From Qiania dongpingensis (lineage in GTDB: Bacteria; Bacillota; Clostridia; Lachnospirales; Lachnospiraceae): DNA of 64,000 bases. How positions within the stretch are numbered: position 1 is the stretch's first letter; each line of letters opens with the position of its first letter. The notes under the pieces were generated by a model. It was not told where the DNA came from. It saw only the letters and a list, made by a program, of their open reading frames with translations, and did no database searches. Shown here in pieces: positions 44,833 to 53,071 of this stretch. Both the position numbers and the translations under genes were made by a program. The DNA lies in contig NZ_CP060634.1 of assembly GCF_014337195.1 (NCBI RefSeq), positions 2,542,001-2,606,000 on the forward strand, read 5' to 3'.

Positions 44833-46011
44833 ATGAGCAGATTTACATTACCCAGAGATATTTACCACGGGAAAGGATGTCTGGAAGAGCTTAAAAACCT
44901 GAAAGGAAAAAAAGCTTTCTTCGTAGTGGGAGGAAGCTCCATGAAGAAACAGGGATTTCTGGATAAGGCTGTGAATTACCTGAAGGAAGCAGATATGGAA
45001 GTAAAGCTGTTTGAAGGGGTGGAGCCTGACCCCTCCGTAGAGACGGTCATGAAAGGGGCGGAGGCCATGAGAGAATTCCAGCCGGACTGGATCATTTCCA
45101 TGGGCGGGGGTTCTCCAATCGACGCTGCGAAGGCTATGTGGGCATTTTATGAATACCCGGAGACTACCTTTGAGGACCTTTGCATACCTTTCAATTTCCC
45201 GGAGCTGAGGATAAAAGCAAAATTTGCGGCGATTCCCACTACCTCCGGCACGGCGACAGAAGTCACGGCCTTTTCCGTGATCACCGATTATCAAAAGGGA
45301 ATCAAATATCCCCTTGCGGATTTCAATATAACTCCTGATGTTGCGATCGTGGATCCGGAGCTCGTGGAAGGGCTGCCCGCAAAGCAGGTGGCTTATACGG
45401 GGATGGATGCCCTTACCCATGCCATTGAGGCCTACGTGTCCACACTCCATTGTACCTTTACAGATCCGCTGGCAATTAAAGCTATCCAGATTGTAAACAG
45501 TGATTTGATCAAGTCCTATGATGGGGACATGAAGAGCCGTGAAGATATGCATTATGGGCAGTGCCTGGCAGGAATGGCGTTTTCCAACGCGCTTTTGGGA
45601 ATCGTTCACTCCATGGCCCATAAAACCGGCGCGGTATTCTCCACGGGTCATATCACCCACGGCCTTGCCAACGCCATGTATCTGCCCTATGTGATTTCTT
45701 ATAACGCAAAAGAGCCCGAAGCGGCCAAAAGGTATGCCGAGATCGCCAATGCCATTGGGATAAACGGCACGGAGCAGGAGTGCGTAGACGGGCTGAAGAA
45801 AAAAATCCGCTCTATGAACGATTATCTGGGAATTCCCAATACTATGAAGGACTGCGGTGTGAAAGAAGAGGAATTCAGGGAAAAAATCGGGGAGATTGCG
45901 AAGAACGCGGTGGAAGATGCGTGCACAGGCTCCAATCCCAGAACGATTGATGCCGCGGCGATGGAAAAGCTGTTCACCTGCATTTATAACGGGACCGAAG
46001 TGGAGTTTTAA
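44833..46011 (+). CDS. Iron-containing alcohol dehydrogenase
   Basis: The protein has 392 residues, family III. It opens FTLPRDIYHGKGCLEEL. The NAD site is SMGGGSPIDAAKAMW, and the metal-binding region runs through TGMDALTHAIEAYVS and AFSNALLGIVHSMAHKTGA then GHITHGLANAM, supplying the Asp and three His ligands. It is similar to butanol/1,3-propanediol-type dehydrogenases of Clostridia. A strong AGAAGGAGG site precedes the start. It is a single-gene unit. Confidence 0.93.
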   Translation: MSRFTLPRDIYHGKGCLEELKNLKGKKAFFVVGGSSMKKQGFLDKAVNYLKEADMEVKLFEGVEPDPSVETVMKGAEAMREFQPDWIISMGGGSPIDAAKAMWAFYEYPETTFEDLCIPFNFPELRIKAKFAAIPTTSGTATEVTAFSVITDYQKGIKYPLADFNITPDVAIVDPELVEGLPAKQVAYTGMDALTHAIEAYVSTLHCTFTDPLAIKAIQIVNSDLIKSYDGDMKSREDMHYGQCLAGMAFSNALLGIVHSMAHKTGAVFSTGHITHGLANAMYLPYVISYNAKEPEAAKRYAEIANAIGINGTEQECVDGLKKKIRSMNDYLGIPNTMKDCGVKEEEFREKIGEIAKNAVEDACTGSNPRTIDAAAMEKLFTCIYNGTEVEF

Positions 46012-46032
46012 TAAATATATTCTTCTTTATAC

Positions 46033-46077
46033 GAGCGCCGTTTTCTGCCTTCTTTTGGATGGCTGGATACGGCGCTC
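46033..46077 (+). terminator. Hairpin after the alcohol dehydrogenase
   Basis: GAGCGCCG (46033-46040) pairs with CGGCGCTC (46070-46077). The following T-run is short, so termination strength is uncertain. Confidence 0.5.
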
Positions 46078-46098
46078 ACGGTTTCCGGAAAAATGTCA

Positions 46099-46146
46099 TT
46101 GACATACCCATCAATCGTATGTATAATAAACATACCGTTGGTATGT
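46099..46146 (+). promoter_or_regulatory. Consensus promoter overlapped by two TetR operators
   Basis: TTGACA (46099-46104), 17 bp, TATAAT (46122-46127). Operator 1: ACATAC-N9-GTATGT (46102-46122) covers both promoter boxes. Operator 2: ACATACC-GTT-GGTATGT (46130-46146) lies just downstream. A third related site is at 46891-46910 before the exporter. Confidence 0.75.
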
Positions 46147-46161
46147 ATGAGGAGAAAAGAA

Positions 46162-46824
46162 ATGGCCAGAAATAAATATCCGGAGGAAACCAGGAATTTG
46201 ATCATTGAGACAGCTACTAGGCTGTTTATAGAAAATGGATATGAGCATACCTCCATTCAGGAGATCATCAATCACCTGGGCGGACTGAGCAAGGGGGCTA
46301 TTTATCATCACTTTAAATCAAAGGAAGACATCATGATAGCCGTGGCGGACCATATATATTCTGGGTCCGAGGAAAAAATGCAGAGGATTCGGGAAAGGAA
46401 GGACCTCACCGGAAAAGAAAAGCTCCGGCTCATGTTCCATGAATCTGTCTATCAGCCTTCCCAGATAGAAATGTTCACGGCCGCTCCTGATATGCTGAAA
46501 AATCCACAGCTTCTGGTCCGCTACCTGGCCGAATCCATACAGGATGAGTCCGTATCCTATATACTTCCCACGGTTCAGGAAGGGATAGAGGACGGTTCCA
46601 TAGTGACGGATTATCCGAAGGAGCTCTCGGAGACGCTGCTTTTACTGGGCGGAATTTGGCTGAACCCCATGGTTTACCACTGCACACCGGAAGAGGCTGT
46701 GCGGAAAATGCGGTTTTTTCAGCACACGCTCCGGCTCTGGGGCGTGGATGTCATCGAGGACGGGATGGTCGAGCAGCTTGAAAAATATGTGGAAATGTAC
46801 AGACAAAATAGAAAAGAGGAATGA
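46162..46824 (+). CDS. TetR-family repressor
   Basis: The protein has 220 residues. The TetR HTH is clear: NLIIETATRLFIENGYEHTS, IQEIINHLGGLSKGAIYHHF, KSKEDIM. The ligand domain (~70-215) is helical. The start at 46162 follows TGAGGAG and lies within 40 bp of the promoter. Palindromes over its own promoter and before the downstream MFS gene indicate autorepression and control of that exporter. Confidence 0.92.
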   Translation: MARNKYPEETRNLIIETATRLFIENGYEHTSIQEIINHLGGLSKGAIYHHFKSKEDIMIAVADHIYSGSEEKMQRIRERKDLTGKEKLRLMFHESVYQPSQIEMFTAAPDMLKNPQLLVRYLAESIQDESVSYILPTVQEGIEDGSIVTDYPKELSETLLLLGGIWLNPMVYHCTPEEAVRKMRFFQHTLRLWGVDVIEDGMVEQLEKYVEMYRQNRKEE

Positions 46825-46890
46825 TTCGGCGGTGTTTCCGCCGGATATACCGGCATGAAAGGCATAAGAGGAATATTTTTTTGGCCCAAT

Positions 46891-46910
46891 ACATACCGAC
46901 AGTTGGTATT
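46891..46910. promoter_or_regulatory. TetR operator before the MFS exporter
   Basis: ACATACC-GACAGTT-GGTATT has the ATAC-N9-GTAT spacing of operator 1 at 46102. It sits about 60 bp before the exporter start. Confidence 0.65.
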
Positions 46911-46968
46911 AAAGAAATCAAGACAAACTCGCGGACACACAACAAATCGGAAGGATAGAGGTTTATTT

Positions 46969-48261
46969 ATGGAAGGACAAAGGCAACAGATTGTTTCAAA
47001 GGATTTTGTCATGGTAGTGATCGGACAGATTATTTCGCTGTTCGGAAATGCGGTGCTGAGATTTGCTCTGCCGCTTCATCTTCTGAGGGAGACCGGCTCA
47101 TCAGCTCTGCTGGGAGTGGTATCCGGCTGTACCTTTATTCCGATGTTCCTAATGTCCCCCATCGGAGGATTGATTGCCGACAGGGTAAATAAACGGAACA
47201 TCATGGTGGCGCTGGACTTTTTTACGGCGGCCCTGGTATTTCTGTTCGCAGTCCTTTATGGGAAAGCGGATTTGGTGCTCATGATTCTGATTGTCCTATT
47301 TTTCCTTTATGGAATATCAGGAGCGTATCAGCCGTCGGTGCAGGCCAGTATTCCTCTTCTCGTAAACCGGGAAGGGCTGATGTCCGCCAACGCAGTCATC
47401 AATATGGTCGCGTCACTTTCCGGACTCCTGGGGCCTGCCTTGGGCGGCATCGTCTATCAGATCTGGGGAATCCTGCCGGTGTTATACGTTTGTACGGTGT
47501 GCTTCACCGTATCGGCGGTCATGGAAATATTCATCACGATTCCTTTTCAGAAGCAGAAGCGGAGAGAGCGGATCATCCGGACGGCATGGAAGGATTTAAA
47601 AAGCAGCGTCCGGTTCATAGGAAAAGAAAATGCGGTGATTGGAAAGATGACAATATGCTGCGCTATGATTAATTTTACCTTGTCCGCGCTCATCATCATC
47701 AGTTTTCCCGTGGTTGTCACACAGGTCCTTGATTTTCCGCCCAGTCTCTCTTCTCAGATGCTGGGATATCTGCAGGGAATCCTCGCGCTTGGAGGCTTGG
47801 CCGGCGGGATATTGGCCGGCGTACTGAACAAAAAGCTGACTATCCAAAAAAGCTGGAAGATCCTGGTGGCATGCTGTTTCGGCACAGCCCCGATGGGGCT
47901 GGTCCTGCTGCTGCGGTCCTCTGATTCAGTGGCATATGGGGTATTCGCTGTTTCTGGATTTCTGATCATGGTCTGCTCTACTCTTTTCACGATTCAAGTC
48001 ATGTCCTATATCCAAATGACGACTCCAGCGACCATGATCGGAAAAGTGATTTCTTGGATACTGGCCATTTCCACATGTTCTCAGCCATTGGGACAGATGA
48101 CCTATGGGCTGCTGTTTGAAAAGATGGCGGGCAGAGAAGGATGGATATTTCTGGCCTCTGCGTTTCTGTCCGCCGCGATCGCCTGGTTCAGCCGCCGGAT
48201 ATCCATGCAGATAGGGAATCAGGAGGATACCTCCTGCGGACAGGTGAATGTGGAAGGATAA
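46969..48261 (+). CDS. MFS efflux transporter under TetR control
   Basis: The protein has 430 residues and 12 membrane segments. It starts VSKDFVMVVIGQIISLFGNA, with the MFS motif GGLIADRVNKRNIMVALDF and ASIPLLVNREGLMSANAVIN. The start at 46969 is chosen because upstream residues overlap the operator. The group includes macrolide and other drug exporters. It is probably induced when a substrate releases the TetR protein encoded just upstream. Confidence 0.88.
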   Translation: MEGQRQQIVSKDFVMVVIGQIISLFGNAVLRFALPLHLLRETGSSALLGVVSGCTFIPMFLMSPIGGLIADRVNKRNIMVALDFFTAALVFLFAVLYGKADLVLMILIVLFFLYGISGAYQPSVQASIPLLVNREGLMSANAVINMVASLSGLLGPALGGIVYQIWGILPVLYVCTVCFTVSAVMEIFITIPFQKQKRRERIIRTAWKDLKSSVRFIGKENAVIGKMTICCAMINFTLSALIIISFPVVVTQVLDFPPSLSSQMLGYLQGILALGGLAGGILAGVLNKKLTIQKSWKILVACCFGTAPMGLVLLLRSSDSVAYGVFAVSGFLIMVCSTLFTIQVMSYIQMTTPATMIGKVISWILAISTCSQPLGQMTYGLLFEKMAGREGWIFLASAFLSAAIAWFSRRISMQIGNQEDTSCGQVNVEG

Positions 48262-48271
48262 AACAGAATAC

Positions 48272-48427
48272 TTGACAGGAATGCCGCCGCAACGGTAGTA
48301 TGGAGACAGCAAAGATAAAAACACGGCCCGGTTGGTAGTCCGGGCGCAGCGGCCGTAGAAGTGCGGCGGCTGTCAGTAGCCTTCCTCCTTGGTCGTCCGT
48401 TCTTTGTTCATTGAACTTTAAGGAGGA
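48272..48427 (+). ncRNA. yjdF (azaaromatic-sensing) riboswitch with promoter
   Basis: A promoter TTGACA-N18-TAGTAT (48272-48301) is followed by a structured leader. A closing stem pairs GACAGC (48305-48310) with GCTGTC (48369-48374); inside are CGGCCCGG/CCGGGC-type stems. Then TCCTCCTT (48383-48390) can pair with the ribosome site AAGGAGGA (48420-48427). The leader precedes yjdF, the known partner of this riboswitch class, which senses azaaromatic compounds. Assignment rests on gene context and architecture. Confidence 0.75.
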
Positions 48428-48433
48428 GTGAAA

Positions 48434-48850
48434 ATGGACAGAGAATTGATAACGGTAACTGTGTTTTTTGAGGAACCATTCTGGGTAGCTGTGGTGGAAC
48501 AGGTTTCAGAAGGAAAGCTGTCGGTGTGCAGGGTCGTTTTTGGCGCCGAGCCCAGGGACTATGAGGTGTATGAGTATCTGAAGGAGCATTATTACCGGCT
48601 GCAGTTCAGTCCGGCTGTGGAGACGGGACGGAAGGAAACGGGGAGAAATCCGAAGCGGATCCAGCGGGAGGCGCGCAGGCAGACAGAGAGGAGCGGGATT
48701 GGCACACGATCTCAGGAGGCCCTTAAGCTGCAGCAGGAACAGCGCAGATCCGCCCGGAAGGTATCGGCCCGGGAACGGAAAGACGCGGTCAGCGAACGTC
48801 AATTTCAGTTGAAACAGCAGAAAAAGAAAGAGAAGCATCGGGGCAGATGA
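48434..48850 (+). CDS. yjdF: YjdF family (DUF2992) protein
   Basis: The protein has 138 residues. The N-terminal ~65 residues are diagnostic: LITVTVFFEEPFWVAVVEQV, VCRVVFGAEPRDYEVYEYL. The rest is a very basic Lys/Arg/Gln-rich tail (QLKQQKKKEKHRGR). The ATG at 48434 lies 7 bp after AAGGAGG. Its biochemical role is unknown; control by the upstream riboswitch suggests a response to toxic aromatic nitrogen compounds. Confidence 0.9.
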   Translation: MDRELITVTVFFEEPFWVAVVEQVSEGKLSVCRVVFGAEPRDYEVYEYLKEHYYRLQFSPAVETGRKETGRNPKRIQREARRQTERSGIGTRSQEALKLQQEQRRSARKVSARERKDAVSERQFQLKQQKKKEKHRGR

Positions 48851-48904
48851 TGCCCCGGTGCTTTTCCGAATTCCAGCAATGGTCGCAGAAATATTATGTA
48901 CTGC

Positions 48905-48933
48905 TTGTAATTTTTTCGGCGGAGTGTTATAAT
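48905..48933 (+). promoter_or_regulatory. Promoter of the FMN riboswitch-ribU transcript
   Basis: TTGTAA (48905-48910), 17 bp, TATAAT (48928-48933). Confidence 0.65.
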
Positions 48934-48951
48934 ACATTTTGAAAAAAGTTT

Positions 48952-49083
48952 ACGTTCTTCGGGGCGGGGTGTGATTCCCCACCGGCGGTGACAGTCCGCG
49001 ACCTGCTTTGGTATATCAGGGCAGCTGACCCGGTGAGATTCCGGGACCGACAGTATAGTCTGGATGAGAGAAGAAGGTGCGTC
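48952..49083 (+). ncRNA. FMN riboswitch (RFN element)
   Basis: The conserved blocks are all present: GGGGCGGGGTGTGATTCCCC, ACCGGCGGTGACAGTCCGCG, CCGGTGAGATTCCGGGACCG and ACAGTATAGTCTGGATGAGAG. It binds FMN and turns off the riboflavin transporter downstream. The terminator at 49164 is the likely expression platform. Confidence 0.95.
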
Positions 49084-49163
49084 AGAGAAGTTCTCAGGAT
49101 AGTGCTTTTGATGCCGATGATACGGTGGGCACGGCCGGAGGACAGAAGGATGACAGAGCATAT

Positions 49164-49197
49164 GCCCCGAATACTTTACGGTATTCGGGGCTTTTTA
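49164..49197 (+). terminator. Rho-independent terminator of the FMN riboswitch
   Basis: GCCCCGAATAC (49164-49174) pairs with GTATTCGGGGC (49181-49191), followed by TTTTTATT. It lies between the aptamer and ribU, so it can abort transcription when FMN is bound. Confidence 0.88.
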
Positions 49198-49325
49198 TTC
49201 CATAGGAAAGTTCATTGTATTTTCAATAGAATAAAAGATCTCTGGATTTCACACTGACGTACGTCCTCTGATTTTCCTCTGCAGACCGCAGGGGATGCTT
49301 ACTGGAAGAACAGACAGGAGGAAAA

Positions 49326-50168
49326 ATGAAACGAGCGAAATTACTTACTGTGAAAAACCTGGTGACCATCGCGGTCCTGTCGGCCGTGGCGGCGGTGCTC
49401 ATGTATCTGGAGTTTCCGCTGTGGTTTGCGCCGCCCTTTTATGAATTTGATTTCAGCGAGATTCCGGTTCTTGTGGGAGCTTTTTCCATGGGGCCGGCCG
49501 CCGGTTTTATCATCGAGGCGCTGAAGGTGGTGCTGAAGCTTCTTTTAAAAGGCTCCAGCACCATGGGGGTGGGAGACTGGGCGAATCTTTTGATCGGCTG
49601 TGCCCTGGTCATTCCCGCGTCGATGATCTATCGGAAGAATCGGACGAAGAAGGGGGCTGTCATTGGCCTGGCGGTTGGCACGCTGACCATGACCACCGTG
49701 GGCTGCTTTTTGAACGCCTATGTACTTCTGCCAACTTATGCACAGGCTTTTGAAGGAGCATGGCAGGGATTTCTGGTAATGGGCGCTTTTACAGCGGCAA
49801 TCGCATTTCCCATATTCTTTTTCTACGGACGGGAAAAGGGAAAACATCCCATCGCAGTCGGCGTTGTGGTGGAAGCCGCCATTCTGGCGGCGGCCGTCCT
49901 GCTGATGAATGTCCTTCATCTGTTTTCCGAAGACAGCCTGGCCGGGCTTGTGGGAATGGGAACAGCGATCAATCCGGCCATAAAGGGGATTTGGACATTT
50001 GTGCTTTTGGCCGTTGCGCCGTTCAATCTCTTCAAAGGTGTGGTCGTTTCCTTAATTACTGTTTTGATTTATAAAAGAATCCGTGTTATAATGAAGCAGG
50101 CCGACAGTCCCAGACAGACGTCCGGGAAGGCGGAAAACCTGGAAAAGATATCCGGCGGAAAGGCATAA
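49326..50168 (+). CDS. ribU: ECF transporter substrate-binding protein RibU (riboflavin)
   Basis: The protein has 280 residues and six membrane segments. VKNLVTIAVLSAVAAVLMYL is typical of ECF S-components, as are LWFAPPFYEFDFSEIPVLVG and FIIEALKVVLKLLLKGSSTM, the RibU pattern with EALK and the GVGDWAN loop. It imports riboflavin with the shared EcfAT module encoded elsewhere. The FMN riboswitch confirms the substrate. The C-terminal ~30 residues are charged and variable. Confidence 0.93.
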   Translation: MKRAKLLTVKNLVTIAVLSAVAAVLMYLEFPLWFAPPFYEFDFSEIPVLVGAFSMGPAAGFIIEALKVVLKLLLKGSSTMGVGDWANLLIGCALVIPASMIYRKNRTKKGAVIGLAVGTLTMTTVGCFLNAYVLLPTYAQAFEGAWQGFLVMGAFTAAIAFPIFFFYGREKGKHPIAVGVVVEAAILAAAVLLMNVLHLFSEDSLAGLVGMGTAINPAIKGIWTFVLLAVAPFNLFKGVVVSLITVLIYKRIRVIMKQADSPRQTSGKAENLEKISGGKA

Positions 50169-50229
50169 TGCGGATGGAAGGACAGAGATCCTGCTGACAG
50201 AGGGCAGGAGGCTGTACATGGAGAATAAG

Positions 50230-50258
50230 GCCGGAGGTGCAGACACCTCCGGCTTTTT
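50230..50258 (+). terminator. Terminator of ribU
   Basis: GCCGGAGGTG (50230-50239) pairs with CACCTCCGGC (50244-50253), followed by TTTTTAT. Confidence 0.9.
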
Positions 50259-50263
50259 ATAAC

Positions 50264-50390
50264 ATACCTTGACGCACGAAGTGCGCCTGCCCGGAGGGTA
50301 TGCATTAAGGGATGCCCTTGGGTATACCTTGACGCACGAAGTGCGCCTGCCCGGAGGGCATGAATTAAGGGATGCCCTTGGGTATACCTT
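50264..50390 (+). repeat. 60-bp tandem repeat with internal palindromes
   Basis: Two nearly identical 60-bp units (50264-50323, 50324-50383; three differences) and a 7-bp third start. Each holds GCACGAAGTGC and AAGGGATGCCCTT palindromes. Long frames across it on both strands are open only because the period is a multiple of three. It is likely a dispersed intergenic repeat. Confidence 0.8.
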
Positions 50391-50949
50391 TGAATATTTT
50401 CAGACAAGCTTTCTTTGTATGATTGAAAGGCAGGAGGAAATCCACTTTCATCCAGGCAGCTCGCTGGCAGCCGGGAAGATCCTGCTAACGGTTTTGCAGC
50501 ACTTGCCTTACGATAGAATCGGATTGTTCCTCCTGCTTCTCCTCCCGCAACGAAATAAGCTTCCAGTTGTTTTGAAAGCCATCCGAAACGGTGCGGCAGA
50601 AATGGCACCGGCAGAAAGATTCCGGGCCGGCCTAAAGGTGAACGCCGCAGGACAGCGGCCGGTGTTCCCCAGGCGGAGGGAGGCAGAAACGAAAAATACC
50701 GATTCCGTTTCTGAGCGAATAGGAGACGGAAAATCATCCGGATCTTCCGTCGACATGTGAGCGGTACTGCCGGAGCAGAGATAAAGCGGCCCCTGCATCG
50801 CCAGCGAACCGAAATCGTGACGGTCCGGAACTTCTGCCGGTGCCTAACTGGGGTTTGATCTGAGCTTATTAAAAAATGATTCCAAAAAGTATTTCGTATC
50901 ATTTCATTAAGACCCATCTGTCCAATGACGTTAGAGAGGAGAAAAGGAG
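50391..50949. other. Gene-free region before hisA
   Basis: About 560 bp. Frames are open on both strands but lack ribosome sites and recognisable domains. The GAGGAGAAAAGGAG site at the right edge serves hisA. Nothing else is supported. Confidence 0.5.
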
Positions 50950-51726
50950 ATGAGATTCAGGCCTTGCATTGATATCCACAACGGAAAGGTAAAGCAGATC
51001 ATAGGCGGCAGCCTGAAGGATGCGGGGAATCAGGCCAGGGAAAATTTCGTGGCAGAGCAGGATGCGGAATTTTACGCAGAGTTTTATAAAAAGGACGGTC
51101 TGCGGGGAGGTCATGTGATTCTTCTGAATCCTGCGGGATCCGAACATTACGAGGCAACAAAGCGACAGGCCGCAAAAGCGCTGGCTGCCTATCCCGGAGG
51201 GCTTCAGCTGGGAGGAGGCATAAACGACCGGAACGCAGAAGAGTTTCTGAATCTGGGCGCGTCCCATGTGATCGTTACTTCCTTTGTATTTCGGGACGGC
51301 CGGATGGAGGAACGGAATCTGGAACGCATGATCAGAGCGATTGGGAAAAAAAGGCTGGTCCTGGATCTGAGCTGCCGGAAGAAAAACGGGAAATATTATA
51401 TCGTGACGGACCGGTGGCAGAAATTCACAGAGGTTCCGGTCACCCCGGAGATACTCAGCCAGCTGTCGGCCGGCTGCGATGAATTTTTAATTCACGCTGT
51501 GGATGTGGAAGGCAAGGCATCCGGCGTGGAACGGGAACTGCTCTCAATGCTGGGGGGATTTACCGGGATTCCTGTGACCTATGCGGGAGGAGTGGGGAGC
51601 TTTTCCGACCTTCAGGCGGTAAAAGAGCTGGGACGCGGATATGTGGACGTGACCATAGGAAGCGCTCTTGACCTTTTTGGAGGAAATATGAAATATAAAG
51701 AGGTACTCGCTTATATGGGGGAATAG
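50950..51726 (+). CDS. hisA: Eukaryotic-type HisA (ProFAR isomerase)
   Basis: The protein has 258 residues and a TIM barrel. FRPCIDIHNGKVKQIIGGSL with the first catalytic Asp, LQLGGGINDRNAEEFLNLGA, LVLDLSCRKKNGKYYIVTDR, FLIHAVDVEGKASGVERELL and TYAGGVGSFSDLQAVKELG match the eukaryote-like HisA subfamily (HIS6-type). It isomerises ProFAR in histidine synthesis. No other his genes lie nearby. The ROK regulator follows after 63 bp. Confidence 0.9.
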   Translation: MRFRPCIDIHNGKVKQIIGGSLKDAGNQARENFVAEQDAEFYAEFYKKDGLRGGHVILLNPAGSEHYEATKRQAAKALAAYPGGLQLGGGINDRNAEEFLNLGASHVIVTSFVFRDGRMEERNLERMIRAIGKKRLVLDLSCRKKNGKYYIVTDRWQKFTEVPVTPEILSQLSAGCDEFLIHAVDVEGKASGVERELLSMLGGFTGIPVTYAGGVGSFSDLQAVKELGRGYVDVTIGSALDLFGGNMKYKEVLAYMGE

Positions 51727-51789
51727 ACAGAGACATCAGGGAGAATGACAGTGCTGGAATATGGCGGGAACAGGAGAAAAGGGGTTTTC

Positions 51790-52908
51790 ATGGAACAGAA
51801 AATCAGCAACGCCGAAACTAAGCGGCTGAATAAAATAAAAATTGCAAAATATATCTATCATCACGGGGAGGCGTCCAAGCAGGAGATTGCCGCCGACCTG
51901 GGATTTTCCATGCCCACGGTGCTGCAGCGGGTGAAGGAGCTTTCTGAAGAAGGCGTTCTCGTTGAAGCGGGCGAATATGAATCCACAGGCGGCAGGAAAG
52001 CGAAGGCATTGTCCATCGCCGCGGATATCCGTTACGCGGTAGGGCTTGATATCACCAGGAACCACATAAGTTTCGTGCTTTTGGACGTCAGCGGAAAGGT
52101 GCGGTATAAAAAGCGGCTGCGGTCTGCGTTTGAAGACGGGGATGACTATTACCGGGAACTGGGAATCCGGCTGGAGGAGTTCCTGGATGCCTGCCGGACA
52201 GACAGAAAACGAATTCTGGGAGTGGGAATCTCGATTCCCGGTATCGTGGATGAGGAGCGCAGATGGATGACCCAGTCCCATGTGCTGAGACTGGAGGAGT
52301 TCGACCTGGGCAAGGTATCGGCGTATATTCCCTATGAAACCAGCTTCCGGAATGACGCCAACAGCGCGGCTTACGCGGAGCTGCGGGGAATCGGGCAGAA
52401 TACGATATACTTGTCTCTGAGCAATACAGTGGGCGGGGCGATCTATATAGACGGAGATATTTATAAGGGAGGACATTTCCGGAGCGCGGAGTTCGGCCAT
52501 ATGATCCTGGTACCGGGCGGGACGCCCTGCTACTGCGGAAAAAAAGGCTGTATGGATTCCTACTGCTCCGCAAGGGCGCTGGCCAAGTGGGCCGGGGACG
52601 ACCTGGACGCTTTCTTTCAGGGCCTGGAACATGAGAATCCGGTATATCAGGCGGCCTGGAGAGATTATCTGGGATATCTGGCGATTGCCATCACCAACCT
52701 GCGGATGGCTTTTGACTGTGACGTGATCCTGGGAGGCTATGTAGGAGGCTATATGGACCGGTACCTGGGGGCGCTGGAGGACAATATCCTGGAGTATCAG
52801 ATATTTGAGTCGGATCAGAACTATGTCAGGACCGGACGATATAAGCATGAGGCGGCCGCTATCGGAGCCGGGATTCGATTTGTAGAGGAATATTTTGACT
52901 CCCTGTAA
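51790..52908 (+). CDS. ROK-family sugar-responsive regulator (NagC/XylR type)
   Basis: The protein has 372 residues. The N-terminal winged helix (IAKYIYHHGEASKQEIAADL, GFSMPTVLQRVKELSEEG) is followed by a ROK ATPase-fold domain (VGLDITRNHISFVLLDVSG, GVGISIPGIVDEERRW). The zinc motif is FGHMILVPGGTPCYCGKKGC. The start at 51790 follows AGGAGAAAAGG. The divergence-free position before two polyol dehydrogenases suggests that it controls them in response to a sugar or polyol. Confidence 0.9.
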   Translation: MEQKISNAETKRLNKIKIAKYIYHHGEASKQEIAADLGFSMPTVLQRVKELSEEGVLVEAGEYESTGGRKAKALSIAADIRYAVGLDITRNHISFVLLDVSGKVRYKKRLRSAFEDGDDYYRELGIRLEEFLDACRTDRKRILGVGISIPGIVDEERRWMTQSHVLRLEEFDLGKVSAYIPYETSFRNDANSAAYAELRGIGQNTIYLSLSNTVGGAIYIDGDIYKGGHFRSAEFGHMILVPGGTPCYCGKKGCMDSYCSARALAKWAGDDLDAFFQGLEHENPVYQAAWRDYLGYLAIAITNLRMAFDCDVILGGYVGGYMDRYLGALEDNILEYQIFESDQNYVRTGRYKHEAAAIGAGIRFVEEYFDSL

Positions 52909-52962
52909 TGACAGCGCCGGGGTAAAAAAGCATGGTTTTTTTCGGAATCTGCCGGAGAGGTA

Positions 52963-52991
52963 TTGACAATTTAAGGGGATGGTGGGATAAT
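52963..52991 (+). promoter_or_regulatory. Promoter of the dehydrogenase pair
   Basis: TTGACA (52963-52968), 17 bp, GATAAT (52986-52991), 80 bp before the first dehydrogenase start. Confidence 0.7.
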
Positions 52992-53071
52992 ATACTCACT
53001 TAGATAAAAGGCTTTATGAAAGTGTTTGCATTGAGAACAGATTGGCATCCACGAATGGAGGAGGGTAAGCC

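Noticed and set aside
48305..48375. tRNA-like fold in the yjdF leader
   Set aside because: No anticodon arm or T-loop consensus; the gene context fits the yjdF riboswitch.
50269..50760. 163-residue plus-strand frame over the tandem repeat
   Set aside because: The translated repeat (THEVRLPGG units) is a product of a 60-bp period; no domain and no ribosome site.
50069..50917. 282-residue minus-strand frame over the ribU end and the repeat
   Set aside because: It is open because of the 60-bp repeat and GC-rich shadow of ribU; no ribosome site or domain.
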